A DNA stretch of 52,089 bases from JBBDXA01 sp040902585. GTDB lineage: Bacteria; Planctomycetota; Phycisphaerae; Phycisphaerales; Phycisphaeraceae. The notes under the pieces are model-generated. The model saw only the letters and a list, made by a program, of their open reading frames with translations. It made no database searches and had not been told where the DNA came from. Below are positions 34,746 to 45,100 of this stretch, one piece after another. Every line of letters begins with the position of its first letter. Within the stretch, counting starts at the first letter, position 1. The position numbers and the translations under genes were made by a program. Location of the stretch: NCBI GenBank assembly GCA_040902585.1, contig JBBDXA010000021.1, forward strand, positions 1 through 52,089. Direction: 5' to 3'.

Positions 34746-35864
34746 GTGCTGCGAACGCCGTTTTATGATTTTCACGTCCAGCACGGCGCCAGGCTGGTCG
34801 ATTTCGCCGGATGGGAAATGCCCATCATGTATCGCTCGATCATCAGCGAGCATCAGCAGGTGCGCACCACCGGCGGCCTGTTCGATGTCTCGCACATGGG
34901 CCGCTTCAAGATCACCGGCCGCGATACCCGACGCCTCATCGAACGCATCGCCACCCGCCGCGTCAGCGATATGAAAGACTTCACCTGCCGCTACAGCCTC
35001 GTCTGCAACGAGCAGGGCGGCATCCTTGATGACATTCTCATCTACCGCTTTGAAGATGACTGGATGCTGGTGGTCAACGCTTCCAACCGCGAGAAGATTC
35101 TCGCGCACCTGCAGGCCGTCGCGGCAGCCGAAGCGCCGAAGGTGAAGATCGTCGATCAGACGCTCACGACCGGCATGCTCGCAATCCAGGGCCCGCGGGT
35201 CATCGATCAGATCGCGCGGTTCTCCAGTGAAGTGCCCACGCTCAAGCGATACAGCTTCTGCGTGAAGAATCTGATGATCGTCAAGTTCACGATCAGCCGC
35301 ACGGGCTACACGGGTGAAGACGGCGTGGAAGTGATCATGCCCGCGAAGATGCCGGACATGGTTCGCCGCATGATCCTGAACTCGGGCGATGAAGAGTCGC
35401 AGCAGTTGATGCTGCCCTGCGGTCTTGGCGCGCGCGACTCGCTGCGCCTGGAGGCGGGCATGCCGCTGTACGGACACGAACTGGATGAACAGACCGATCC
35501 GCTCTCAGCCGGCCTGGGCTTTGCGGTCGCGCTTGATAAGGGCGACGACGGCTCGGGCATGGGGCCGTTCATCGGTCAGTCTGCCCTGAAGCGCATCGTG
35601 GCGGAAGGCTCGCGCCCGAAACTCGTCGGCCTGAAACTCGAGGGCAAGCGTACCGCGCGGCAGGGCATGGCCGTGAAAAAGGGCGAAGTAGTGGTCGGCA
35701 AAGTGACCAGCGGCTGCCTATCGCCGACGCTGGGTTATCCGATTGCGATGGCGTACGTCGATCCCGCCCTCGCGGAGGTCGACACCGCCCTCGCGGTCGA
35801 ACTCTCCAGTCAGCAGGTAGAGGCGAAGGTCGTGAAGATGCCGTTCTACAAGCGCGGGAAGTAG
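34746..35864 (+). CDS. gcvT: Aminomethyltransferase, glycine cleavage T protein
   Basis: The 372-residue protein starts best at GTG 34746, with AGGAA about ten bases upstream, since LRTPFYDFHVQHGARLVDF is the normal family N-terminus; a TTG at 34686 would add 20 atypical residues. Motifs: FAGWEMPIMY, SHMGRF, RTGYTGEDGVEV and GARDSLRLEAGMPLYG. It moves the methylene group of the aminomethyl-lipoyl H protein to tetrahydrofolate. gcvH and gcvP are not adjacent. The C-terminal barrel (GKVTSGCLSPTLGYPIAMAY) is complete. Confidence 0.95.
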   Translation: MLRTPFYDFHVQHGARLVDFAGWEMPIMYRSIISEHQQVRTTGGLFDVSHMGRFKITGRDTRRLIERIATRRVSDMKDFTCRYSLVCNEQGGILDDILIYRFEDDWMLVVNASNREKILAHLQAVAAAEAPKVKIVDQTLTTGMLAIQGPRVIDQIARFSSEVPTLKRYSFCVKNLMIVKFTISRTGYTGEDGVEVIMPAKMPDMVRRMILNSGDEESQQLMLPCGLGARDSLRLEAGMPLYGHELDEQTDPLSAGLGFAVALDKGDDGSGMGPFIGQSALKRIVAEGSRPKLVGLKLEGKRTARQGMAVKKGEVVVGKVTSGCLSPTLGYPIAMAYVDPALAEVDTALAVELSSQQVEAKVVKMPFYKRGK

Positions 35865-35908
35865 ATCTGTTTTCCGGGCGTCCGCTGTTCAAGATGGAGC
35901 GGGCTGAC

Positions 35909-37153
35909 ATGATTGAATTCACGTGTCCATCCTGTCAGACACAGTATCGCGTTCCCATGGAGCGCGCAGGCTCGCGTGGCAAGTGCAAGAAATGCGGCGC
36001 GGTCATCTCCGTGCCCAGCGTCTCAAGTGACGCGCCTTCCGCTGTGCCGCCGCCACTGCCTACTGACGATCCCGCTGCCGCGCTGGCGGCAGCGCAGGTG
36101 GAGATGGATGCCAGTCCGCCGCCGCTGGCCGGTTCCACGCAGCGCCGTTGGGCGCACTCGCGCCGTTTCGATGCGCCGATTAAGGGCCGGCCCATGAGCG
36201 GACATCACGAGAAGGATTCGCGCAAGCTGCGCCTTTTGGCTTTGGGCATTGTTCTCATCGTCGGCTTCTTCGTGCCCTCCTGCGTGCCCGACATCCACGG
36301 CAGTACGCAAGTCGTCTTCTTCAACATCGCTGGGCTGGTGGAGGAAGGCATCCCGATCGCAGTCAAGCTGCTGCTTATCTACCCGTTGCTGGCCGGTGGC
36401 GCGGTCCTCATTGCCCGCGCCGCCATGCCTCCGCCGATGCGCGGCTGGCTGATCTTCGGCGTCGGCCTGCTGCCTCTGGTGATCGTCTTCGCAGCTGAGC
36501 CCACCGAAGTCTTGCGCAACCTTTCCCGCGCCATGGCCACCGGACGCGGAGCGCTGGGAATCATCGTGGGCATCCTCGGATTGATCGGCTTCTTCGCTGT
36601 CTGGGTCGGTGCGCGATCTCGCTACTACAGGCCCGACTACGCGCACACTTACATCATCGGTGTGGTCGGCGCGATCTGCCTCCTGCTTACCCTGCTCATT
36701 CCTCAGAACGGTCAGATGCCGCTGATCGCCCCGTTCAAGGCGCTCGAATACGACGCGATCGGCGGCATCATCATGATTGTCGCAAGCATCGCCATGATCA
36801 CCGCCTCGATCATCTGCCTTTGCAACACGCGCTCGCGACGAGCGAAGAATATCTCCAGCCTCGCGCTGCTTGCCTTCTGGGTGCTCCTGGGCGGCATCAT
36901 CTTCACAGTCACCATCGGCTTTTTCTACAGCATGACCGGGGGTGGCCGAGGGTTGCCGGTGCAGGCTCTCCCCTTCATGTTCAGCACCTTCATCAAGACG
37001 ATCTTCATGGCCGCCGTCATCGCCGTCACGCCCATAGGCCTGACCGACGCCGTGGTGGGTGGCGTCCCGGTCGCGGGCCACTGCCCCGACTGCGGATATG
37101 ACCTTCAAGGCAACACTTCAGGTGCTTGCCCCGAATGTGGGCGGCCGACGTGA
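35909..37153 (+). CDS. Zinc-ribbon polytopic membrane protein
   Basis: About 414 residues. The N-terminus MIEFTCPSCQTQYRVPMERAG with KCKKCG forms a CxxC...CxxC zinc ribbon of the kind that precedes many planctomycete membrane proteins. About seven hydrophobic helices follow (about 110-390). The C-terminus is a second ribbon, HCPDCGYDLQGNTSGACPECG. ATG 35909 is preferred over 35894 because it begins at the ribbon. Function unknown. A gene with the same N-terminal design is at 48303. Confidence 0.8.
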   Translation: MIEFTCPSCQTQYRVPMERAGSRGKCKKCGAVISVPSVSSDAPSAVPPPLPTDDPAAALAAAQVEMDASPPPLAGSTQRRWAHSRRFDAPIKGRPMSGHHEKDSRKLRLLALGIVLIVGFFVPSCVPDIHGSTQVVFFNIAGLVEEGIPIAVKLLLIYPLLAGGAVLIARAAMPPPMRGWLIFGVGLLPLVIVFAAEPTEVLRNLSRAMATGRGALGIIVGILGLIGFFAVWVGARSRYYRPDYAHTYIIGVVGAICLLLTLLIPQNGQMPLIAPFKALEYDAIGGIIMIVASIAMITASIICLCNTRSRRAKNISSLALLAFWVLLGGIIFTVTIGFFYSMTGGGRGLPVQALPFMFSTFIKTIFMAAVIAVTPIGLTDAVVGGVPVAGHCPDCGYDLQGNTSGACPECGRPT

Positions 37154-37155
37154 CC

Positions 37156-37203
37156 TGTCGTGTTGCTCCGAGTCCCGGCACTTCACGGACTCGAATAACG
37201 ACA
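37156..37203. terminator. Candidate bidirectional terminator hairpin
   Basis: Between two convergent genes, TGTCGT (37156-37161) pairs with ACGACA (37198-37203), and CGAGTCC (37169-37175) pairs with GGACTCG (37187-37193) inside it. There is no T tract. Confidence 0.45.
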
Positions 37204-37218
37204 CAGAGAAGATTCCAA

Positions 37219-38670
37219 TCAAGCCATGATTTCCTTCACCACCCGCCCATGCACATCCGTCAAACGGAAGTCACGCCCGGCAAAGCGATACGTCAGCTTC
37301 TCATGATCGAAGCCGAGCAGGTGCAGCATGGTCGCGTGCAGGTCGTGGACATGCATCGGATTCTCGACAGCCTGAAAGCCGAACTCATCGGTCGCGCCGT
37401 AGATGGTGCCGCCCTTGATGCCGCCGCCCGCCAGCCAGACGGAGAAGCCGTAGTGATTGTGGTCACGCCCGTTGATCTTGCCCGCGTTCGCACCCTTCTT
37501 GGGCAGCTCCACCGTCGGCGTGCGGCCGAACTCACCGCCCCAGAGCACGAGCGTTTCATCAAGCAGGCCTCGCTCTTTCAAGTCCGTGAGCAATGCGCCG
37601 ATCGCCTGTGAACACTCGCCCGCCAAGTGCCGATGCTGCTGGGCGATGTCATCGTGGTTGTCCCAGGGCTGACCCGCGCCGTGGTAGAGTTGCACATAGC
37701 GCACGCCGCGTTCAATCAGGCGGCGGGCGATGAGAATCTGCCGGGCCTGCGTGGTGTTGCCGTAGCGTTCGCGGATGTGCTGCGGTTCCTTGCTGATATC
37801 GAAGGCATCGGTCGCCTCCATCTGCATGCGGTAGGCGAGTTCGTAGGAGTGGATGCGCGACTCCAGGCCGCTGTCGCCTTCGCGTTTCTCGTAGTGATGT
37901 CTATTCAACTGTTGGACGAAGTCGAGCATGCGGCGTTGCTCGGCCATGTTCATGCCGTTAGGCCGGATGTTTTCGATGAGCTTGTCCACGCTCTGATGCT
38001 GGGTGTTGACGTAGGTGCCCTGGTAGACGCCGGGCAGGAAAGCGGACTGCCAGTTCTGCGTGTCTTTGATGGGGTAACCGCTGGGGCACATGGCGACGAA
38101 GCCGGGCAGGTTCTGATTCTCCGTGCCCAGTCCGTAGGTGAGCCAGGAACCGACGCTGGGGCGGATGGCGACCGATGCGCCGCAGTTCATGAGCATGAGC
38201 GAAGGCTCGTGGTTGGGCACTTCCGCGTGCATCGAGCGGATGACGCAGATGTCATCCGCATGCTCGCCGACGTGACGGAAGATCTCGCTGACGGGCAGAC
38301 CGCTCTGGCCATACTGCTTGAACTTGAAGGGCGAGGGGAAGGCAGCGCCGGTCTCGCGTTCGGTGCGAAGGTTGGGGCGCGGCAGGAGTTTGCCGGCATA
38401 CTTCTCCAGCGAAGGCTTGGGGTCGAACGTATCGATGTGCGACGGACCGCCATTCATGAAAAGGTGAATGACGCGCTTGGCCTTGGGGGCGAAGTGCGGG
38501 GGCTTGGGCAGCAGGGGGTTGGTGGGCGCGATCGCGCCGAGCGCCTGTTGCGGCACGAGCAGGCCGTTCTGCGAAAGGACGGACGACAGGCCGAGCATGC
38601 CCATGCCCATGCCGCAGCGACGGAGGAAGTCGCGGCGGGAGCCTTGTGTGCGGTTCGAGTTCATGGTCAT
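37219..38670 (-). CDS. DUF1501 family protein with Tat signal
   Basis: The 483-residue protein has a twin-arginine motif (GSRRDFLRRCGMGMG). The DUF1501 core is complete: LFMNGGPSHIDTFDPKPSL, VIRSMHAEVPNHEPS, LVLWGGEFGRTPTVELPKKG and FSVWLAGGGIKGGTIYG. It is the usual partner of the DUF1549/DUF1553 gene upstream on the same strand. In this group the two are normally adjacent; here an orphan antitoxin-like gene lies between them. The pair is thought to be exported, with activity unknown. Confidence 0.93.
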   Translation of the reverse strand: MTMNSNRTQGSRRDFLRRCGMGMGMLGLSSVLSQNGLLVPQQALGAIAPTNPLLPKPPHFAPKAKRVIHLFMNGGPSHIDTFDPKPSLEKYAGKLLPRPNLRTERETGAAFPSPFKFKQYGQSGLPVSEIFRHVGEHADDICVIRSMHAEVPNHEPSLMLMNCGASVAIRPSVGSWLTYGLGTENQNLPGFVAMCPSGYPIKDTQNWQSAFLPGVYQGTYVNTQHQSVDKLIENIRPNGMNMAEQRRMLDFVQQLNRHHYEKREGDSGLESRIHSYELAYRMQMEATDAFDISKEPQHIRERYGNTTQARQILIARRLIERGVRYVQLYHGAGQPWDNHDDIAQQHRHLAGECSQAIGALLTDLKERGLLDETLVLWGGEFGRTPTVELPKKGANAGKINGRDHNHYGFSVWLAGGGIKGGTIYGATDEFGFQAVENPMHVHDLHATMLHLLGFDHEKLTYRFAGRDFRLTDVHGRVVKEIMA

Positions 38671-38674
38671 TGCT

Positions 38675-38728
38675 TCAGTCTTTCAGGGACAGTTCTGAAA
38701 AAGCCGCTTCGGGCGTGAGCCACACCAT
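38675..38728 (-). pseudogene. Possible remnant of a toxin gene start
   Basis: A 17-codon frame, MVWLTPEAAFSELSLKD, starts with an ATG that overlaps, as TGATG, the stop the upstream antitoxin-like gene would have without its frameshift. That is the layout of a toxin gene. Only the first four residues look toxin-like, so this may be chance. Confidence 0.2.
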
Positions 38729-38731
38729 CAA

Positions 38732-38977
38732 TCATGATCCCATGTAAATATCCCCACGCGAAAAATCGGGCGGAAGGACGGGTGGGTCATCGTCGACGGC
38801 AAGCTCATCCAGCAATCGATCCATCTCCTCAACGGACATCTCACCCCGCGGGTGTCGCACTCCTGTCGCCAGCGAGCGCAGGTACTCGGCAAAAGGGATC
38901 CGCATTCGGGCTGCTTGCTCATGCAATAATCCCAGTGCCTCCATCACGTCGTCGTCGAGTTGTTTCGGTGAAACCAT
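38732..38977 (-). CDS. Orphan antitoxin-like protein with frameshifted C-terminus
   Basis: The 81-residue protein starts at ATG 38977 (MVSPKQLDDDVMEALGLLHE). A helical N-terminus is followed by RHPRGEMSVEEMDRLLDEL and the end PPDFSRGDIYMGS. Small planctomycete antitoxins often end DFSRxDIYxDHD. Removing one G of the GGG at 38740-38742 would give DIYMDHD and a stop, so the last residues look frameshifted. No toxin gene follows. It sits between two genes that are normally adjacent. Antitoxin assignment is from resemblance and should be treated as probable only. Confidence 0.55.
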   Translation of the reverse strand: MVSPKQLDDDVMEALGLLHEQAARMRIPFAEYLRSLATGVRHPRGEMSVEEMDRLLDELAVDDDPPVLPPDFSRGDIYMGS

Positions 38978-39024
38978 TGAGTTGCTCCAAGCCAATCCAG
39001 GTTGTTCAATTCCCCTCGACCTAC

Positions 39025-41865
39025 TCAATCCACAAACACAAACTCATTGCTCAATAGTAGCGCCTGCGCGAACTTCTTCCACGCCTTCTCATCGCCGCCC
39101 GCGTTGATCTCCTGCTCGACGAATGCCTTCGCACCGGCCAGCTCTTGGGCGCTGGGCGAACGCGAGAACGCAAGCTGGAAAAGCACGGTGATATTGCGAG
39201 GCAGATCGCCCACGTGCTTCACCACCTCCGCCCGATTCATCAGGGCATTGGCCTGTTCGACGACGAACGGCGAGTTCATCATGAAGAGCGCTTGCTGAGG
39301 CGTGGTCGTATTCGGCCGGCCCGGAGCGCTGGCGTCAGGGCCGGGCAGGTCGAACACGCGGAAGACGCTGGGCAGATCCTGCCGGTCGATGTAGCCGTAC
39401 ACCGTGCGCCGCGTGGTGAACGGTTGACTGGTGAGTTCCACCGGCCTGCCGCCGACCTTCGTTTCAAGCCTGCCCGCGACGAAGAGCAGCGAGTCGCGCG
39501 TGGGTTCAAACTCCAGTCGCAGCCGATTCATCTTCCAGAACAGGCGATTCTCCGGATCGATCGCCACGCCTTCACTGCGCGTGTCGCTCGCCTGTTGATA
39601 CGTGCGCGACATCATGATGTACTTGTTCAGTTGCTTGATTGACCAGCCATGCTCGGTGAACCACGTCGCCAGATGATCCAGGAGCGGCATGTTCAGCGGC
39701 ACCTCGCTGCGAATGCCGAAGTCACTCGCATCGCGCACGAAGCCCGCGCCGAAGTGCCACTGCCACACGCGATTCACCAGCACGCGCGACGTCAGCGGAT
39801 TCCTGCCATTCACAATCGCCAGCGCCAGGTCGAGTCGGCCTGAGCCATCCTTGAATGGCTTGCTCTGCACGATCGGCGTGAGCAGTTCGAGGAATTGCCG
39901 CTCCACCTGCTTGCCGCGCCTGCCGGGTTGTCCGCGCAGGAAGACGTGCTGCGTCACCGGCTGCTTGCGATCCACCATTACCATCGCCCGTGGCGGAGCG
40001 CCTGCGTGCGTCGCCTTCAGTTCATCCGTGTGCTTTTGAAGCTTGGTCTGCTCGTCACGCTCCGCACGGTTGATCAGGCCGCGTGATTCCTCGATCTCGA
40101 ACGACGCCGGGTTTCCTTCGCCGTAGAGAACTTGGCGCAGTTGTTCGCTGGCGGCATCTTCCAGCGCGGCAGGCGGCTGCCCCGCGCCGTTCTTCACCGC
40201 CTCGCGCCACTCGCGCTCCACGCCTTCCAGCAGCGTGCCGTACACATTCGCCACCGTTTCAAAAGTCTGCGGCTGAGCGCCCTTGATCGCATCGAGCACG
40301 CGCTGGTTCGTCATCACGCCTTTGCCGTCGAGCACCGCCTTCTCAATCTTTGCGATCTCAGCCGCGGCGCTGGCGCCGAACTTGTCCTTGTTCAGCTTTG
40401 CAAGCTGGTGCCAGAGATGGAAGACACTGCCCGCGTCGTTACCCGTTCGCTGGACGTAGCTTTCCCATCGCCCGATGCCGCCGCGACGCAGTTCGCCGCG
40501 CTGCGAAGTCTCCAGTACCGGGCCTTCGTTGTGATTCGGATGCTTTCGTGCGAGGTACGACAGGTAGTCCCCAGCCCGTTCACGCAGCTCGCGCTCGATA
40601 CCCCGCCGGGTCTTCTGAAGATAGTCTTCCACAGCCTTTTCACGCTTGGCGAGTTCAGCTTTGTACGATTCAAATTCAGGCGTCGGGTACGGCTCACTGA
40701 TCAGCGGCAGTTCCTCCGGTTCCTCGGAACTGTTGAAGATGCCGTAGAGCGCGTAGTAGTCTTCCTGCGTGATCGGGTCGTACTTGTGATCGTGGCAGCG
40801 GGCACAGGTGACGGTCAGGCCCATCAGGCCGCGGGTGACGACGTCGATGCGGTCATCGACGATGTCTTCATTCTTAAAGTTGAAACGCTGGCCGACGGTG
40901 AGGAAACCCATTGCCGCGAGGGATCGCTGCTCTTGCTCGCCGAGGTTGAGCTTGTCAGCCGCGATCTGCTCGATGATGAAGCGGTCGTAGAGTTTGTCAT
41001 CGTTGAACGCGCGAATGACGTAGTCACGATAGGTGTAGGAGTAGGGGTATCGTCGATCCTGCGTGAAGGTATAACCCTTGGTGTCAGCGTAACGCGCGAC
41101 ATCGAGCCAGTGCCGACCCCAGCGTTCGCCGTAGCGTTTGTCAGCGAGCAATCGATCGATCACCTTCTCCCACGCATTTGCAGCCTTGTCGTTCACAAAC
41201 GCTTCGACCTCTTCAAAGGTCGGTGGCAGGCCGATGAGATCGAACGTCGCCCGACGAATCAGCGTGCGGCGATCCGCCTGCGGCGAAGGCGTCAGCTTCA
41301 TCGCTTCCAGCCTGGCGATGACGAAGCGATCCAGGTCGTTGCCCACAAACGCTTCATGTTTCACCGGCGGCGGCGCGGACTTGGCAATCGGCTGAAGCGA
41401 CCAGTACTCCGCGCGTGCCTTTGCGAAGAGATTCGTCACAGGGTTTGGGTTCGGCGGATTCGTCGGCGTCTTCGCGCCCGTCCCGGCATCAGGCCACGGC
41501 GCACCCATCTTCACCCATCGTTCCAGGGCCGCGATGTGTTCATCTGAAAGCTTCTTCTTCGGCGGCATCCTCACTTCGTCTTCGTACTTCACCAGCCGCA
41601 TGAGCAGGCTCGCATCAGGATTGCCCGGCTCGACAATCTTCCCGCCTTCGCCGCCCTTGAGCATGGCGTCGCGCGAGTCGAGCCGCAGGCCGGACTTCTG
41701 CTTTTGCGGACCGTGACATTCGACACAGAACTCGACGAAGAGCGGACGGATTTTCGCTTCGAAGAAGGCTTCGTGTTCGGGCGGCGCGGCAAGGGCTGTA
41801 CCTGCATACGCGAACGTCACTGCGAGCAGGGAGACGATTGAAGATGGAAACTTGAATCGGAACAT
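39025..41865 (-). CDS. DUF1549/DUF1553 protein with planctomycete cytochrome c domain
   Basis: The 946-residue exported protein has a signal peptide (cleavage near residue 26). A cytochrome c-like domain follows with heme site CVECH (47-51) and RMPP (99-102) whose Met can be the sixth ligand. DUF1549 lies at about 165-370 (DRFVIARLEAMKLTPSPQAD, CARCHDHKYDPI, another CxxCH) and DUF1553 at about 640-930 (LVNRVWQWHFGAGFVRDASDFG). These proteins are a planctomycete hallmark with unknown function, presumed to be redox-linked. The DUF1501 partner is downstream on the same strand. Confidence 0.94.
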   Translation of the reverse strand: MFRFKFPSSIVSLLAVTFAYAGTALAAPPEHEAFFEAKIRPLFVEFCVECHGPQKQKSGLRLDSRDAMLKGGEGGKIVEPGNPDASLLMRLVKYEDEVRMPPKKKLSDEHIAALERWVKMGAPWPDAGTGAKTPTNPPNPNPVTNLFAKARAEYWSLQPIAKSAPPPVKHEAFVGNDLDRFVIARLEAMKLTPSPQADRRTLIRRATFDLIGLPPTFEEVEAFVNDKAANAWEKVIDRLLADKRYGERWGRHWLDVARYADTKGYTFTQDRRYPYSYTYRDYVIRAFNDDKLYDRFIIEQIAADKLNLGEQEQRSLAAMGFLTVGQRFNFKNEDIVDDRIDVVTRGLMGLTVTCARCHDHKYDPITQEDYYALYGIFNSSEEPEELPLISEPYPTPEFESYKAELAKREKAVEDYLQKTRRGIERELRERAGDYLSYLARKHPNHNEGPVLETSQRGELRRGGIGRWESYVQRTGNDAGSVFHLWHQLAKLNKDKFGASAAAEIAKIEKAVLDGKGVMTNQRVLDAIKGAQPQTFETVANVYGTLLEGVEREWREAVKNGAGQPPAALEDAASEQLRQVLYGEGNPASFEIEESRGLINRAERDEQTKLQKHTDELKATHAGAPPRAMVMVDRKQPVTQHVFLRGQPGRRGKQVERQFLELLTPIVQSKPFKDGSGRLDLALAIVNGRNPLTSRVLVNRVWQWHFGAGFVRDASDFGIRSEVPLNMPLLDHLATWFTEHGWSIKQLNKYIMMSRTYQQASDTRSEGVAIDPENRLFWKMNRLRLEFEPTRDSLLFVAGRLETKVGGRPVELTSQPFTTRRTVYGYIDRQDLPSVFRVFDLPGPDASAPGRPNTTTPQQALFMMNSPFVVEQANALMNRAEVVKHVGDLPRNITVLFQLAFSRSPSAQELAGAKAFVEQEINAGGDEKAWKKFAQALLLSNEFVFVD

Positions 41866-41892
41866 TCATTTCTCTCTGATGACTTGGCAGTG

Positions 41893-41976
41893 CCAAGCCC
41901 GATGGCGAGTCGGCGAGCCGTCGGGGTACTTCCGGCCGATACCCCAAGGGCTCGGCGGACCTCGCCCTTGGGCTTG
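41893..41976. repeat. Family C palindrome, complete copy 2
   Basis: An 84-base palindrome with arms starting CCAAGCCCGATGGCGAGTCG and ending in the near complement. It lies between the divergent DUF1549/DUF1553 gene and the hydantoinase gene, 27 bases from the former's start. Confidence 0.9.
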
Positions 41977-42117
41977 ATTGTGGCAGCACTCTTCCGTCCA
42001 ACGCCACGGCGAGCCTTATTATTGTAGGGTATCGGCCCGCCAGGCCAGTCCTGTCAAAAGGATCGGGTAATTCCCCTTTGCTTGCGAGGGCTGGCAGAAC
42101 GAACATCGAGTTGTGCC

Positions 42118-45100
42118 GTGCCTACCTCCCGAAAGAAGCCTACCTCAGCCTCATCGCCCGTGCCGTCCGACCCGCCTGCCATAGCGGGCTCGTGGCAATT
42201 CTGGATCGACGTGGGCGGCACCTTCACCGACTGCATCGGCCGCAAGCCTGATGGTTCGATCGTGTCGTGCAAAGTGCTCAGCTCCGGCGTGATCAAAGGC
42301 CGCACGGCTGACGGCACGCGCGGCAGGCGCATCATTGATCCTCGTCGCGTCGTCATGCCACAGGACTTCTTCCGCGGCTACACCTTTTCATTGCTCGATG
42401 ACGCCGGCGAGCTTCTGAGCCAGGGCATCATCGAAGCCTCGACGCCCGCCAAAGGCGAGTTGACGCTGACCGAACGCCTCCACCCCCGCGCTCAACCGGA
42501 GATGAACTACCAGCTTGAAAGTGGCGAGCCTGCGCCGGTGGTCGGCATGCGCACGCTCATGGGTCTACGGCTGGATGAGCCGATCGTTCCGCAAGGCGGT
42601 ACACCGGTGCGCGTACGACTGGGCACTACGAAGGGAACCAACGCGCTGCTCGAGCGCAAAGGCGCGCGCATCGCCCTCGTCACCACGCAAGGCTTTGGCG
42701 ATCTGCCCGAGATCGGTACGCAGGCCCGGCCGGAACTGTTCAAGCTGCGCATCGTGAAGCCTTTGCTCCTTCATGAGAAGGTGGTGGAACTGGCCGAGCG
42801 CATCGACGCCGCCGGCAACATCATTCAACCGCTCGATCCGAAGGATGTGGAAAAGACACTTCGCGGTCTGCTCGATGAAGAGATCGATGCGATCGCGGTG
42901 TGCTTTCTTAATTCCTATGTGAACCCCGCGCATGAAAGACTGGTCGCGGAGATGGCGCTCAAGCTCGGCTTCGATCAGGTCTCGGTGTCGAGCGTGCTTT
43001 CGCCCACGATCAAGATGCTCGATCGCTGTGACACGGCCCTGGTCGATGCCTATCTCTCGCCGGTGATCCGTGACTACGGGCAGGCTGTCACCACGAAGAT
43101 GCCCAAGGGTTCGCTCAAGCTGATGACCTCGGCTGGTGGGCTGGCGGCGCTGGAGCAGTTCAGCGGCAAAGACAGCATTCTCAGCGGCCCGGCAGGCGGC
43201 GTCGTAGGCTTTGCGCATGCCGCGAAAGAGGCGGGCTATTTGCAGGCGATCGGCTTTGACATGGGCGGCACCTCGACCGATGTCGCACGCTTCGGCGGCG
43301 AATACGAGTACCAGTTCACTGCGGAGAAAGCGGGCGTGCGCATCGTCGCGCCGATGTATGCAATCGAAACCGTCGCGGCAGGCGGCGGCTCCATCTGTCG
43401 CTTCGACGGCCAGCGGCTGACCGTCGGCCCTGACAGCGCGGGCAGTGAGCCGGGGCCTGCGTGTTACGGGCGAGGCGGGCCGCTGACGATTACGGATATC
43501 AATCTGTACACAGGTCGCGTTGATGCCTCGCGCTTTCCCTTTCCGCTCGACCGCGAAGTCGTCGAGGCGAAGCTGGATGAACTCGCCGAGAAGATGAGCC
43601 TGAGCAGCATGGTGATCGCCGAGGGTTTTCTGCGCATCGCCGATGAAACGATGGCGGCGGCGATCAAACGCATCAGTGTCGCCAAGGGCTATGACCCGCG
43701 CGAGCATGTTCTCGTGGCGTTCGGCTCAGCCGGCGCCCAGCATGCCTGCGCCATCGCCCGCATCCTGGGCATTCGCACGATTCTGCTTCACCCGATGGCA
43801 GGCGTGCTCAGCGCCTACGGCCTGGGCATGGCCGATGTCCGCCGCTTCGCCGAGCAGAGCGTGCTGAAGACTTACAGCGAAGAAACGCTCGCCGAACTTC
43901 ACGCGCACCTTGTGCCAATCGAAGCACGCCTGCGAAGCGAAGTCGAAGCGGAAGACATCGCGGGCGATCGCATCCACGCGGTACACCTGCTTGACCTGCG
44001 TTACCGCGGCGAAGAATCAACCATCACCGTCCGCCAGCCTGATGACGGCGACTATGCGAAGGCATTCGCTGACATGCATCAGCAGCTTTACGGGCATGTG
44101 CATGAAGGGCGCGACGTGGAGATCGTGACGATGCGCGTGGAGATGGTCGGCGAGACATCGAAGCCTGCGACGCGCATCTCTGCGGTGACGCCGCGCGAGC
44201 CGCTAGCGTCTTCGCGCTCGCGCACGCTATTCGAAGGGCGCGAGCATGACACACCGGTGTACCGCCGCGAAGACCTTCAGCCCGGCGACACCTTCCAAGG
44301 CCCCGCGCTGGTGACAGAGCCCTTTTCAACCATCGTGCTCGACCTCGATTGGCGCGGCGAAGTCAGCGAGCGCGGTGATCTCGTACTAAAAGAAGGGGTG
44401 AATGCTTCCGGCGGTTCGGCGGGAGCCTCGCCTTCCCAACTGCCCACTCATGCAACGCGCGACCCCGTCCTCCTGGAACTCTTCAACAATCACTTCACCA
44501 GCATCGCCGTGCAGATGGGGGTCACGCTCCAGCGCACGAGCCTGTCGGTGAACGTGAAAGAAAGGCTGGATTTCAGTTGTGCCGTGCTCGATGCCCAAGG
44601 CCATCTCGTGGTCAACGCGCCGCACATTCCCGTGCATCTGGGCGCGATGAGCGAATGCGTGAAGAGTTTGATCAAGCACGTTAAAGGCATCAGGCCCGGT
44701 GATGTGTACGCTTGCAACGATCCCGATCTGGGCGGTTCGCATCTGCCGGATGTCACGATCATCACGCCGGTGTTCGACCCCAGTGGGAAGGAGCTTCGCT
44801 TCTTCACCGCTTCGCGCGCTCACCACGCGGAGATCGGCGGCGTCCGTCCCGGCTCGCTCTATCCCTTCGCGAAGAACCTGGCGGAGGAGGGCGTGGTGCT
44901 GCGCAACCTGCTCATCGCCCGCGGCGGTGAGTTCCACGAGAAATCCCTTCGCGATGCCTTGCTCAGCGGGCCATACCCTTCGCGGGCACCGGAAGACAAC
45001 ATCGCCGACATCCGCGCTGCCGTCGCGGCGAATCACATCGGCCTGCGCGAGCTGGGCCGGATGATCGAGCACTACACCTGGCCTGTCGTTTCCTCCTACA

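Noticed and set aside
40132..41547. 471-codon frame opposite the DUF1549/DUF1553 gene
   Set aside because: Composition is typical of antisense translation, with no recognisable domain.
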